A stretch of DNA of 64,000 nt from Nonomuraea aurantiaca. Lineage in GTDB: Bacteria > Actinomycetota > Actinomycetes > Streptosporangiales > Streptosporangiaceae. The number at the start of each line of letters is the position of its first letter. Positions within the stretch are counted from its first letter, which is position 1. Positions 49,498-57,788 of the stretch are shown here, piece after piece. The stretch covers positions 62,001 through 126,000 of the forward strand of contig NZ_JAIWNB010000002.1 of the NCBI RefSeq assembly GCF_020215705.1. Direction: 5' to 3'. The position numbers were made by a program, and so were the translations under genes. The notes beneath the pieces were generated by a model. That model worked only from the letters and a program-made list of their open reading frames with translations. It had not been told where the DNA came from and did not search any database.

Positions 49498-49995
49498 TCA
49501 GGTGTGCCGCGCGTGCAGCATCGGTTTCAGTGCCACCAGCGCGCCGACGGCGAAGATCGCGGTGGCCAGGTAGATGAGCCCGAGGTGGCCGATAGTGGCG
49601 AAATGGTATGGATAGTGCGCTGGCAGGGCGATGATCAAGGCCAGCACCGGGACCACGATCGCCGTCACGTACGCCCACCAGAGTCCGTGCCTGACCCCGA
49701 ACCAGGCGAGTGCCGCGGTGGCCAGCCCGGTCGAGGCGATGAAGCCCGACAGCGCGATGTGCAGGTGCGCGATGTACCTGAACAGATCGGGACTGAACGA
49801 CTGGACCTGGGCCCGGCTGACATCGACCTCGTGCGGACCGATGCCGAGCTCCAGGAACCCGCCGGTGAAGTTGCGGATGAAGAAGATCACCGCGTAACCC
49901 ACGAATGCCAGGCCGGCCAGTGCCATGAGCGCCGCGCCGAGCCGCCGGGCGCCGGGCGCCGCGTCTGTCGCCGGGTGATGAGCGATGGTCGCCAT
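49498..49995 (-). CDS. Four-helix membrane protein, unknown function
   Basis: This 165-residue protein has four hydrophobic helices (AALMALAGLAFVGYAVIFFI; LHIALSGFIASTGLATAALA; YVTAIVVPVLALIIALPA; GLIYLATAIFAVGALVAL) and an exposed loop of about 30 residues after the first. The pattern is common in actinomycete hypothetical membrane proteins; no specific family is recognised. The start at 49995 has AAGGGGGCGG upstream. It is divergent from the flavoprotein gene. Confidence 0.75.
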   Translation of the reverse strand: MATIAHHPATDAAPGARRLGAALMALAGLAFVGYAVIFFIRNFTGGFLELGIGPHEVDVSRAQVQSFSPDLFRYIAHLHIALSGFIASTGLATAALAWFGVRHGLWWAYVTAIVVPVLALIIALPAHYPYHFATIGHLGLIYLATAIFAVGALVALKPMLHARHT

Positions 49996-50170
49996 GGCCG
50001 CCCCCTTCCTGAAATCGTCGCCAAGGGGGGAGCGCGGAATGAACACCCCCATTGTCCCACCTGCACGGGAACGCACCCGACCACGCCCTGGGAGGCGGGA
50101 GGCGTACCGATTATTGGCCATCTCCTGACCGGTGGTTCGGCGGGAGAAGACCGCCGCACTACATACCTCA

Positions 50171-50210
50171 TTGCTACGCTATGACATGACTTGATTACGT
50201 TGCGTAGTAA
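50171..50210. promoter_or_regulatory. Inverted repeat in the flavoprotein promoter
   Basis: TTGCTACGC (50171-50179) and GCGTAGTAA (50202-50210) are inverted halves (8 of 9 bases pair) around an AT-rich 22-base spacer, 13 bases before the flavoprotein GTG start. The nearby TetR regulator is a candidate ligand. Confidence 0.55.
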
Positions 50211-50222
50211 TGGGGAGTTAGC

Positions 50223-51386
50223 GTGAAGGTCGCCTGCGTCGGCGGCGGGCCCGCCAGCCTGTACTTCTCGATTTTGATGAAGCGGGTGGACCCGTCCCAC
50301 GACATCACCGTCTACGAGCGGAACCCGGCCGGGTCGACGTATGGCTGGGGCGTGACATATATCTACGAACTGCTCAGCAATCTCCACGGCGTCGACCCCG
50401 AGTCCGCGCGCGCCATCAGCGAGAGCTCGGTCCGCTGGGATGGCTGGGTCATGCACGTCCGCGACCGCGCCACGGTGACGGTGGACCACGGGGACGAGGG
50501 CTTCGGCATCGGCCGGCACCGGTTGCTCGACATCTTCTCCGAGCGGGCCCGCTCCCTCGGCGTGCGCATCGAGTACGAGCGGGAGATCGCCGAGGAGGAG
50601 GAGCTGGCCGACGCCGACCTCGTCGTCGCGGGCGACGGGATCAACAGCGTGCTGCGCGAGCGCCACTCCGACCACTTCGGCACCCAGGTCGCGGTCGGCC
50701 GGAACGTCTACATCTGGCTCGGCACCACCAAGATCTTCGAATCCTTCACCTTCGCCTTCGTGGAGACCGAGCACGGCTGGATCTGGTACTACGGCTACGG
50801 ATTCGGCAAGGACCACAGCACCTGCGTCATCGAGTGCTCCCCAGAGACCTGGCGCGGTCTCGGGCTCGACCAGGCGAACGAGGCCGACGGCCTGGCCTTC
50901 CTGGAGAAGCTCTTCGCCGACATCCTGGACGGGCACCCCCTGATCGGCCGGGCGCACCCCGACGGCCGGGCGCACTGGCTGAACTTCCGCACCCTGACCA
51001 ACCGCAAGTGGTATCACGGCAACCTCGTCCTGCTCGGCGACGCCGCGCACACCACGCATTACTCCATCGGCGCGGGCACCGCCCTCGCGCTGGGGGACGC
51101 CGCCTTCCTGGTCAACGCGCTGCACGAGGAGACGCGGCTCGAGCCCGCCCTCGCCCGCTACGAGCGGGAACGCCGGGCCTCGATCCGGGCCACCCAGCGG
51201 GCGGCCCGCTACAGCGCGCGGTGGTACGAGAGCCTTCCGCGCTACATCAACCTGCCGCCCTGGCAGCTGTTCGCGCTGCTCGGCCAGCGGCAGTCGGTGC
51301 TGCTGCCGCGCGTCCCGCCGCGGATGTACTACCGGCTGGACCAAGTGGCCGGAAAGCTCGGGTTGGCGCGCGGGTCCAAGCACTGA
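50223..51386 (+). CDS. FAD-dependent monooxygenase like salicylyl-CoA 5-hydroxylase
   Basis: The 387-residue group A flavoprotein opens with VACVGGGPASLYFSILMK and continues with TVYERNPAGSTYGWGV, the pattern of salicylyl-CoA 5-hydroxylase and the N-domain of anthraniloyl-CoA monooxygenase. The substrate-side motif VVAGDGINSVLRER and NLVLLGDAAHTTHYSIGAG are present. It probably hydroxylates an aromatic (CoA-)acid. GTG start with GGGGAG. A TetR gene follows. Confidence 0.88.
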   Translation: MKVACVGGGPASLYFSILMKRVDPSHDITVYERNPAGSTYGWGVTYIYELLSNLHGVDPESARAISESSVRWDGWVMHVRDRATVTVDHGDEGFGIGRHRLLDIFSERARSLGVRIEYEREIAEEEELADADLVVAGDGINSVLRERHSDHFGTQVAVGRNVYIWLGTTKIFESFTFAFVETEHGWIWYYGYGFGKDHSTCVIECSPETWRGLGLDQANEADGLAFLEKLFADILDGHPLIGRAHPDGRAHWLNFRTLTNRKWYHGNLVLLGDAAHTTHYSIGAGTALALGDAAFLVNALHEETRLEPALARYERERRASIRATQRAARYSARWYESLPRYINLPPWQLFALLGQRQSVLLPRVPPRMYYRLDQVAGKLGLARGSKH

Positions 51387-51408
51387 CTCCACCCTGGGCT
51401 TGCGCTCT

Positions 51409-51426
51409 GTACCTACTAGTATGTAC
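51409..51426. promoter_or_regulatory. TetR-type operator
   Basis: GTACCTACTAGTATGTAC is an 18-base palindrome with 16 of 18 positions symmetrical, 11 bases before the TetR GTG. It fits autoregulation. Confidence 0.75.
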
Positions 51427-51436
51427 GGTCAGTGCC

Positions 51437-51994
51437 GTGGATACGAGGGAACGGCTGATCGAGAGCACTCGGGAACTGCTGTGGGAGTGCGGATACGTGG
51501 GCACCTCGCCGAAGGCGATCCAGCGGCGATCCGGGGCCGGCCAGGGCAGCATGTACCACCACTTCCGCGGGAAGTCCGACCTGGCGCTGGCCGCGATCAC
51601 CCGTAGCGCCGAGGAGCTGCGGGATCGCGCGGAGGCGGAGCTCGGTGGCTCGGGGACGCCGGTCCAGCGGGTCGCCGCCTACCTGCGCCGGGAGCGGGCG
51701 GCCCTCAGGGGCTGCCCGGTGGGCCGGCTCACCCAGGACTCGGACGTGATGGCCGATCCCACGTTGCGCCGCCCGATCGAGGAGACCTTCGCCTGGCTGC
51801 GGGACCGGCTCGCCGGGGTCCTCGCGGAAGCGCGGGCGGCCGGCGAGCTGGCCACCGCGCTCGACCCGGCGGCCACCGCCACCGCGCTCGTCGCGGTGCT
51901 GCAGGGCGCGTATGTGCTGGCCCGCGCGGCCGGCGACGCGGACGTCTACGCGCGGGCCGTGGACGGCGCGCTCGGTCTGCTCGCCGCCCACTGA
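51437..51994 (+). CDS. TetR-family regulator
   Basis: The 185-residue TetR regulator has a clear helix-turn-helix (TSPKAIQRRSGAGQGSMYHHF) followed by a helical ligand domain. The GTG start is just downstream of an 18-base palindrome. It lies between the flavoprotein and a tautomerase-like gene on the same strand, and probably represses this aromatic-processing set. Ligand unknown. Confidence 0.9.
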   Translation: MDTRERLIESTRELLWECGYVGTSPKAIQRRSGAGQGSMYHHFRGKSDLALAAITRSAEELRDRAEAELGGSGTPVQRVAAYLRRERAALRGCPVGRLTQDSDVMADPTLRRPIEETFAWLRDRLAGVLAEARAAGELATALDPAATATALVAVLQGAYVLARAAGDADVYARAVDGALGLLAAH

Positions 51995-52028
51995 GCCGAC
52001 TGTGGTTCATCGCTGAAAGGACGAAGTA

Positions 52029-52469
52029 ATGCCCTTTGTTCGTATTGATGCGGTTCGTGCAGACGAGGAGCGGCTGGCGGCCCTGGGCCGGGCCGTGCAC
52101 GATGCCCTGGTCGAGGCCATCGGCATCCCGCCGGACGACAGGTTCCAGGTGATCACCGGCCACGACGGAACGCGGCGGATCGTGAGCTACGACGGCGACT
52201 ACCTCGGCATCCACCGGGACGACGACCTGGTGTTCGTGGCCATCACGATGCGCTCCGGGCGCACCGCGGACCAGAAGCAGGCGCTCTACCGCAGGATCGC
52301 CGAGCTCGCCCAGGACTACGCGGGCACCGAGCCGCGGAACGTCTTCGTCACGGTCACCGAGAACGAGCCGATCGACTGGTCGTTCGGCGACGGCGTGGCC
52401 CAGTATGCGCTGGCCGCTCCGGGATCTCCGCGGCCGTCCTGGGCCGGGGCGGCCGCCGAGGCTCCGTGA
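52029..52469 (+). CDS. Tautomerase-superfamily protein
   Basis: The 146-residue protein belongs to the 4-oxalocrotonate/MIF-type tautomerase group. After removal of Met, Pro1 of PFVRIDAVRAD is the expected catalytic base. Other traits are VFVAITMRSGRT and the VFVTVTENEPIDW ending of the core, and DGDYLGIHRD in the middle. The C-terminal about 38 codons overlap the 3' end of the convergent glycosyltransferase gene by 116 bases. The aromatic-type neighbours suggest a role in ring-cleavage product handling. Confidence 0.85.
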   Translation: MPFVRIDAVRADEERLAALGRAVHDALVEAIGIPPDDRFQVITGHDGTRRIVSYDGDYLGIHRDDDLVFVAITMRSGRTADQKQALYRRIAELAQDYAGTEPRNVFVTVTENEPIDWSFGDGVAQYALAAPGSPRPSWAGAAAEAP

Positions 52470-53712
52470 TCTTGGCCAGCAGGCTGTCCCAGCGGGCGCC
52501 GATCTCCCGCAGGTCGTAGGCCTTGGCGGTGCGCTTCGCGGCGGCGCCGAACTTGCGGCGCAGGTCCTCGTTGTCGATGAGCTCACAGATCGTCTCGGCG
52601 AAGGCGCCGACGTCGCCCGGCTCGACCAGGCGGCCGTCGAGACCGTCGGTGATGACCTCGGCCGGGCCGGTGGGGCAGTCGAAGGCGACCGGGGGCAGGC
52701 CCTTGCTCATCGCCTCGATCAACGCCATCGGCATCCCCTCGGAGCGTGAGCTGAGCAGGAACATCCCCGCCTTCGTCAGCTCCTCTCCGACCTGATCGGT
52801 ACGCCCCATGAGGAAGGCGCGTCCGTCCAGCCCCGACTCCTCGATCTGGGTCTTCAGCCGCTCGCGCCACGGCCCCGACCCGTAGACGCGCAGTGTCCAC
52901 TCCGGGTGCCGCTCGGCGACCAGCCGCCAGGCCGCCAGCAGCAGGTCGAAGCCCTTGACCCGCTCCAGCCGCCCCACCGCGACGGCGGTCGTGCCCTCCA
53001 GTGAGGCGTCGCCACCGCCCAGGGGCGGCAGGGCGTTGGGGATGCAGGTCAGATGGACCTCGGGCACCGCCCTGGCGTAGCGGTCCAGGTCGGCGCGGGT
53101 CAGCGTGACCAGCGCGTCCAGCTTGCCGTACCGGCGCTTGATGACCTTGCGCAGCTCGGGCTTGTGCGCGGCCAGGTTGCGGTGTTCCTGGCCGATGGTG
53201 ACGACCCCGGGCGGCGCGAAAGCGGCGGCGAACAGGTTGAAACTCGGCCTCGTGGTGATCAGCACCCCGCCGCGCAGCGAGCGCAGGTGGCGCAGCAGCA
53301 CCAGATCGGTCAGCAGCGAGCAGCGCCGGTAGGAGGGCTCGGTCGGCGGTACCAGCACGCTGGGCAGCCGCGACAGCCATCTGCGCAGCCTGCCTTTGTC
53401 GCGGGTGCGGTCATCGAGCACCGAGATCCGCACACCGGAGGGGAGCGGGAAGAACGGCTGGTTCCGCTCACGGATCAGGCTGACGATCTCGACCTCGCGG
53501 TCGTGCGCCAGGTATCCGGCGAGGTTGAGCACCGTGCGGATGGTGCCGCCCATGCCGTACGCGTGGAACAACAGGATGCGCACCGTGCCGGCATCGGGTG
53601 CGGGGGCGGTGCGCGCCCGCCGCAGGTCCGCCAGCCGGAGCAGCCACAAGGCCGTCCACCGCACCCAGCGTGCCCCCGACCCCAGCAGCCAATTCCGTGA
53701 TCGCTCGTACAC
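52354..53712 (-). CDS. Glycosyltransferase family 4
   Basis: The 452-residue GT4 glycosyltransferase (GT-B fold) has the N-domain start ILLFHAYGMGGTIRTVLNL and, in the C-domain, VAVGRLERVKGFDLLLAAW, SRSEGMPMALIEAMSKGLP and the EX7E region starting at SEGMP. It transfers a sugar from a nucleotide donor, often to wall or exopolysaccharide. The C-terminal about 35 residues are basic, Pro-rich and disordered, and overlap the tautomerase gene. GTG start at 53712 with GGGGGCGG upstream. Confidence 0.9.
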   Translation of the reverse strand: MYERSRNWLLGSGARWVRWTALWLLRLADLRRARTAPAPDAGTVRILLFHAYGMGGTIRTVLNLAGYLAHDREVEIVSLIRERNQPFFPLPSGVRISVLDDRTRDKGRLRRWLSRLPSVLVPPTEPSYRRCSLLTDLVLLRHLRSLRGGVLITTRPSFNLFAAAFAPPGVVTIGQEHRNLAAHKPELRKVIKRRYGKLDALVTLTRADLDRYARAVPEVHLTCIPNALPPLGGGDASLEGTTAVAVGRLERVKGFDLLLAAWRLVAERHPEWTLRVYGSGPWRERLKTQIEESGLDGRAFLMGRTDQVGEELTKAGMFLLSSRSEGMPMALIEAMSKGLPPVAFDCPTGPAEVITDGLDGRLVEPGDVGAFAETICELIDNEDLRRKFGAAAKRTAKAYDLREIGARWDSLLAKITEPRRPPRPRTAAEIPERPAHTGPRRRRTTSRSARSR

Positions 53713-53773
53713 CTCAGCCGCCCCCTGCCTGGATGATCGTCACGAGAAGGACATTCCGAACCCCCCTACCTTT

Positions 53774-53791
53774 CTACTACATAGTTAGTAG
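53774..53791. promoter_or_regulatory. BlaI-type operator
   Basis: CTACTA-CATAGT-TAGTAG has perfect 6-base arms and resembles the TACTA/TAGTA boxes of BlaI/MecI-type repressors. A further TAGTAG copy overlaps it on the right. It lies about 75 bases before the BlaI gene, in an AT-rich promoter region. Confidence 0.7.
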
Positions 53792-53865
53792 TAGTTGAAG
53801 GGGGTGAATCGCCCAGGCACTACAGCTACTCTGCTACCCAAGCTGTAAGGAGAGAGTGAGCGCTC

Positions 53866-54240
53866 ATGACCTCACCATCGCGCCAACGCCGGGACCGGGG
53901 CGGCCTGGAGAGTGAGGTGCTGGCCATCCTGGCCGGCACACCTGGCCCGCTGACCCCCGGTGAGGTGGCCCAGCGGCTGGCATCCCCTCTGGCCTACACC
54001 ACGGTCATGACCGTCCTCAGCCGCCTGCACGACAAGGGCGCCGTCAGCCGGGTCCGCACCGGCCGCGCCTACGCCTACTCCCTCCAGCGCGACGAGGCCG
54101 CCCGGCGGGCGGCGCAGATGCGCAGCCTGCTCGGCGAGGGCCAGGACCGGGCCCGGGTGCTGGCCCAGTTCGTCGGGGAGCTGTCCGAGCAGGACGAGGC
54201 GCTGCTGCAGCGGCTCCTGCGCGAGAGCGGCGGCACCTGA
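53866..54240 (+). CDS. BlaI/MecI-family transcriptional repressor
   Basis: The 124-residue repressor has the winged-helix of BlaI (LTPGEVAQRL and YTTVMTVLSRLHDKGAVSRV) followed by the dimerisation helices. BlaI proteins normally act with an M56 membrane peptidase (BlaR1) that cleaves them on signal. Here only a wrecked remnant of such a gene follows, so the repressor may have lost its usual inducer or be derepressed in another way. The operator is likely at 53774-53791. Confidence 0.9.
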   Translation: MTSPSRQRRDRGGLESEVLAILAGTPGPLTPGEVAQRLASPLAYTTVMTVLSRLHDKGAVSRVRTGRAYAYSLQRDEAARRAAQMRSLLGEGQDRARVLAQFVGELSEQDEALLQRLLRESGGT

Positions 54241-54241
54241 C

Positions 54242-54420
54242 ATGCGGGTGGATGTCTACCTGCCGACGACGCCGATCCCGTGCCCACCCCGGTCGCCGTG
54301 GGCGCGGCGCTCGCGCTCGCCGTCGCCGCGGCCCGTACCGTGCTCCGGCATCGCCCCACTGCCTTGCCTGAAGCTGTGCCGGGAGCGGTCCCGGCTGCCC
54401 TGCCTGAAGCTGTGTCAGGG
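54242..54420 (+). pseudogene. M56/BlaR1-like peptidase remnant
   Basis: Immediately after the BlaI stop the sequence begins with MRVDVYLP, the conserved start of actinomycete M56 proteins that accompany BlaI. It then jumps, with a frame change, to the C-terminal membrane-helix segment (TPVAVGAALALAVAAARTVL). The catalytic HExxH and middle helices (about 250 codons) are absent. Two copies of an approximately 20-base stretch (CTGCC(T/C)TGCCTGAAGCTGTG) near the end may mark the deletion or decay. Confidence 0.75.
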
Positions 54421-54993
54421 GCGCTGGGAGAAGCGGTCGACCAGGATGGCCAGCCGCCGCTCGTGGGCCTCGCGGGGGAGCCTGCCGCTGCGCATGAGCG
54501 TCACCAGCCCGTGCAGGCCGCTCCAGAAGGTTTCGGTGAGCAGGCCGAGGTCGTCGTCGCCGGCCAGCGGTTCCAGCGCCTGGCTCAGCTCACCGAAGGC
54601 CGCCTGCAGGGGGGCCGGGGCCTCGGGGGTGGCGAAGGGCAGGTCGACGATCAGGCTGAACATCGCGTCGTACAGGGCGGGCCGCCGTTCGGCGAAGCCC
54701 GCGTAGGCGGCGCCGACGGCCGCGAGGGCCTGCCGGGGGTCGTCTGTCGAGGTACGGGCCGCGCGCAGGTCGACGGCCATGTCCGCGCAGCCCTCCACCG
54801 CGACCGCCGCCATGATGGCGTCCTTGCCCTTGAAGTGGCTGTAAAGCACCGGCTGGCTGTATTCGACCCGTTCGGCCAGGCGGCGCGTCGTCACCGCCTC
54901 CCAGCCCTCGGCCTCGGCCAGCGTCCGGGCCGCTGTGATGATCAACCGTTCCCGTTCCGCCCGCTCGCGCTCCCGGCGCGCCTGAATCGACAT
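54415..54993 (-). CDS. TetR-family regulator
   Basis: The 192-residue TetR/AcrR protein has the HTH stretch VTTRRLAERVEYSQPVLYSHF and a TetR C-domain of the WHG type (FWSGLHGLVTLMRSGRLP). It is not obviously linked to a target gene nearby. An inverted repeat (CTAGC-ACC-GCTAG) 10 bases upstream of the start is likely autoregulatory. Confidence 0.9.
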   Translation of the reverse strand: MSIQARRERERAERERLIITAARTLAEAEGWEAVTTRRLAERVEYSQPVLYSHFKGKDAIMAAVAVEGCADMAVDLRAARTSTDDPRQALAAVGAAYAGFAERRPALYDAMFSLIVDLPFATPEAPAPLQAAFGELSQALEPLAGDDDLGLLTETFWSGLHGLVTLMRSGRLPREAHERRLAILVDRFSQRP

Positions 54994-55002
54994 GCCGACA
55001 AC

Positions 55003-55017
55003 TCTAGCACCGCTAGC
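55003..55017. promoter_or_regulatory. TetR operator-like inverted repeat
   Basis: CTAGC-ACC-GCTAG within TCTAGCACCGCTAGC gives perfect 5-base arms between the TetR start and the anti-sigma-like stop. It is the probable autoregulatory site. Confidence 0.6.
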
Positions 55018-55074
55018 TCTCCTGTCGATGCTCTGAAATCGGGCGGCGGTGCACGTCGCCGCCCGATGGCACGG

Positions 55075-55701
55075 CTATTTGGTGGGAGCGACCGTGGCGG
55101 GAACGGGAATGTCCGTGGTGCAGCGCAGCGGGGCATCCGTACGCATCAGGCCGAACATGCCCCCCAGCTTGCTCCCCGACTCGGGCTTGTAGTCAGGGGT
55201 CCGCAGGCTGATGAGCACCTTGGTCCCCGCCGGCATGGCCGACGGCGTGATGATGAACGTCGGCTCTCCGTCGGGCCGCCGCGGTCCCTCCTTCCAGACG
55301 TCGTCGAACCCCGGCACGTCCACCGGCGAGTCGCAGAACTCGTTGATCTTGATCAGCGCGGGGACGCCGGCCTCCGCCAGAGTCCGCTCCAGGACCGCCG
55401 CGTCCAGTGTCTGCCGCTTGGTCATGCTGACGGTGACCGTACCGTCGGCGTTGCTGTCGACCGAGAAGGCGGCCAGCCGCACGTGTACGGAACCGCCCGT
55501 GGCCGGTGGCGCGTTCACGCTGGGACCACCGGTCGCCAGCGTCAGTGCCAGCGCGGACATCAGGGCGGTCCCCGTGGCCAGCCCCGTGACCTTGAGACGG
55601 CGGCGGGACCGCCCCGCGGCCACGATGTCCCCTACCGGGGTGTTCATCCGCACGCCGGTCATCGAGTCCTTGAGCGCGTCCAGTACGTCTTGGTCGTTCA
55701 T
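55075..55701 (-). CDS. Membrane-anchored anti-sigma-like protein
   Basis: This 208-residue protein has a cytosolic N-terminus of about 35 residues, one membrane helix (LKVTGLATGTALMSALALTL) and an extracellular domain of about 140 residues with two Cys. The gene overlaps the ECF sigma gene by 4 bases (ATGA), the usual position of a dedicated partner. No ZAS (HxxxCxxC) motif is present, so control is by another mechanism or the protein is a sensor only. The family is the CU044_5270-like type. Confidence 0.8.
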   Translation of the reverse strand: MNDQDVLDALKDSMTGVRMNTPVGDIVAAGRSRRRLKVTGLATGTALMSALALTLATGGPSVNAPPATGGSVHVRLAAFSVDSNADGTVTVSMTKRQTLDAAVLERTLAEAGVPALIKINEFCDSPVDVPGFDDVWKEGPRRPDGEPTFIITPSAMPAGTKVLISLRTPDYKPESGSKLGGMFGLMRTDAPLRCTTDIPVPATVAPTK

Positions 55702-56192
55702 AGCTCACCCTCCTGGCTGTTGGCTGTGGCGAGGTCGCCGCGCAAGGTCGCGATGGCGCGCGACAGGTGGGCGGTGACGGTTCCCGGAGCGATTCCGAGA
55801 GTCTTGGCGGTGGACTCGGTGTCCAGGTCGAGGAAGACGCGTAACGCGATCACTTCCCGCTGCCGTCGCGGTAGCCGCCGCAGCATGGCCAGCAGCGCGG
55901 GGTCCACGCCGGCTGCGGCGGCCGTCGGTTCCACGGCGTCGTGACCGGTGAGGGCGACCTCGTGCCGCCGTCGCCGCCACCAGGAGATCCGGGTGTTCAG
56001 CGCCGTACGGACGATCCAGGCGCGGGGCGCCGGATGGCGGCGAACCTTCCGCCAGGACGTCCACGCCCGCGCGAACGCCTCGGCGACCAGGTCTTCCGCC
56101 AGTTGCCGGCCGTCACCGGTGGCGGCCAGCACGGCTCGCAGGCACGCGTCCCGGCTCTCTTGGTAGAACTCCTCGAACTCCCGTTGCTCCAC
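55698..56192 (-). CDS. ECF-family RNA polymerase sigma factor
   Basis: The 164-residue protein has sigma region 2 (AEDLVAEAFARAWTSWRKVR) and region 4 (LPRRQREVIALRVFLDLDTE and LGIAPGTVTAHLSRAIATLR). It belongs to the SigE-like group with an SNF/WW-lacking C-terminus. Its paired membrane-anchored protein lies immediately downstream, overlapping by 4 bases. Target promoters cannot be read here. Confidence 0.92.
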   Translation of the reverse strand: MEQREFEEFYQESRDACLRAVLAATGDGRQLAEDLVAEAFARAWTSWRKVRRHPAPRAWIVRTALNTRISWWRRRRHEVALTGHDAVEPTAAAAGVDPALLAMLRRLPRRQREVIALRVFLDLDTESTAKTLGIAPGTVTAHLSRAIATLRGDLATANSQEGEL

Positions 56193-56284
56193 ATCCCCTA
56201 TACGCGCCGGGACGCCGTGACGCTTACCGACATGAGCGGGTGCCGGAGGTTGTCCGCCTCCGGCACCGTGTCTCGGGTGGGTGG

Positions 56285-57589
56285 TCAGGTGATGGCGCAG
56301 GTCGTGCCGCCCAGGGTGAAGGAGGTGGGTTCGCCGGTGTTACCGGTGTGGGTGGCCTGGAAGCCGAAGTTGGTGGCGGCGCCGGGCGCGATGGTGGCGT
56401 TGTAGCTGACGTTCCTGGCCGTGACCTGGCCGCTGGAGGGGGAGACGGTGGCGCTCCAGGCGGAGGTGACCGTCTGGCCGCCGGGCAGGGTGAAGACCAG
56501 GGACCAGGTGTTGATCGGGGACGCGCTGGTGTTGGTGATGGTGACGGATGCGGTGAATCCGGTGTTCCAGCTGTTCATGGTGTAGGTGACGGCGCACGGT
56601 CCGCCCGGCGTCGGCGTCGGCGTGGGCGTGGGCGTCGGGGTGGGGGTCGGCGAGGGGCCGGTGGGTCCGCCGTCCAGGCCGAAGAACTGGATGACCGCGG
56701 CGGCCATGCCGCCCTGCGGAAGGCTGTGCCCGACCCCTTGGATGCTGACACCCTCGACGGCGACGGTGGTGCCGGTGCCGCCGTAGCGGGTGCGCGTCCA
56801 GGACGCCTGCGGGTGGTCGGTGAACGTGGGAGTCTGGCTGAGGCCGTGGACGTCGGTCCACTGCTTGATCTCTTCCTGGAAGTTCGGGTAGCGGAGCGTG
56901 GCGTCCTCGGTGCCGTGCCACAGCTGCATGCGCGGACGCGCCCCGGTGTAGCCGGGGAAGGCACCGCGTACGAGGTCGCCCCACTGCTGCGGGGTCTTGA
57001 TGATGGTGCCGTTGGCGCAGGCGCTGTTCCAGCTGGAGCCGTCGGTCGTGGCGAAGCAGCCGAACGGCACTCCCATGAACGCCGCCCCGGCCTTGAAGAC
57101 GTCGGGGTAGTCGCCCAGCAGCACGTTCGTCATCATGCCGCCCGAGGACGCGCCGGTCACGTAGACCCGGGAGGCGTCGCCGTTGTTGTGCTGCTCCACG
57201 TACTTGACCATGGACACGATCCCCACGGGGTCGCTGCCGCCGTCGTGCTTGAGCGCCTGTGGCGAGGAGACGTCGAAGCAGGATCCGCTCCTGGTGGCGG
57301 AGGGGTAGATGACGATGAATCCGTACCGGTCCGCCAGCGAGGCGAACTCGGTGCCGGAGTAGAAGGCGGGGCCGGAGCCCGTGCAGTAGTGCACGGCCAC
57401 CAGGATCGCCGGGCGGGCCGCGACGTTGTTCGGGACGTACAGGTGCATACGCAGGCCGCTGGGGTTGGTGCCGAAGTTGGTCACCTCGGTGAGCGAGGCC
57501 GGCGAGGCCGGCGGGGCCATGGTCAGCCACGCGATGACGAACATCGCGGCGGCGATCAAGGCGCCGAGAACTCTGGTCGTCATCCTCAT
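56285..57589 (-). CDS. Secreted CE1/PHB-depolymerase-type esterase with CBM2
   Basis: This 434-residue secreted enzyme has a signal peptide (VLGALIAAAMFVIAWLTMA) and an alpha/beta-hydrolase domain of the PHB depolymerase/acetylxylan esterase (CE1) type. The nucleophile elbow is GASSGGM, with Asp and His expected in GTEDATLRYP and GVGHSLPQGG. A Pro-Thr linker of about 18 residues leads to a C-terminal CBM2 (SWNTGFTASVTITNTS; Trp and Cys pattern GGTTCAIT). It probably deacetylates or deferuloylates plant polysaccharide bound through the CBM. Confidence 0.9.
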   Translation of the reverse strand: MRMTTRVLGALIAAAMFVIAWLTMAPPASPASLTEVTNFGTNPSGLRMHLYVPNNVAARPAILVAVHYCTGSGPAFYSGTEFASLADRYGFIVIYPSATRSGSCFDVSSPQALKHDGGSDPVGIVSMVKYVEQHNNGDASRVYVTGASSGGMMTNVLLGDYPDVFKAGAAFMGVPFGCFATTDGSSWNSACANGTIIKTPQQWGDLVRGAFPGYTGARPRMQLWHGTEDATLRYPNFQEEIKQWTDVHGLSQTPTFTDHPQASWTRTRYGGTGTTVAVEGVSIQGVGHSLPQGGMAAAVIQFFGLDGGPTGPSPTPTPTPTPTPTPTPGGPCAVTYTMNSWNTGFTASVTITNTSASPINTWSLVFTLPGGQTVTSAWSATVSPSSGQVTARNVSYNATIAPGAATNFGFQATHTGNTGEPTSFTLGGTTCAIT

Positions 57590-57751
57590 CCCGCTGCCCC
57601 TCTCTCGATGCGTTCCGAAATATTCGGAGTATTCTCAAAAACATTTCGAGAGACAAGGCTCCATGTTGCTCGCCTGTTAGGGCGGGCAAGTGACCTGCGA
57701 TGCGTCTATCTATGGGGCCGGGACGCTTGAAACTTTCGGACCGGAGGGTGA

Positions 57752-57780
57752 CGCCGCGGGCGGGCGAGCCGCCCGCGGCG
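57752..57780 (-). terminator. GC-rich hairpin after the subtilase gene
   Basis: CGCCGCGGGCGG and CCGCCCGCGGCG form a perfect 12-bp stem with a 5-base loop, 9 bases after the subtilase stop on the minus strand. No U-run is present. Confidence 0.8.
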
Positions 57781-57788
57781 CTACCGGA

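Noticed and set aside
56240..57730. 496-codon open frame on the + strand
   Set aside because: It is antisense to the CE1-CBM2 esterase; the Gly/Val-rich translation arises from the Pro-Thr linker and GC skew.
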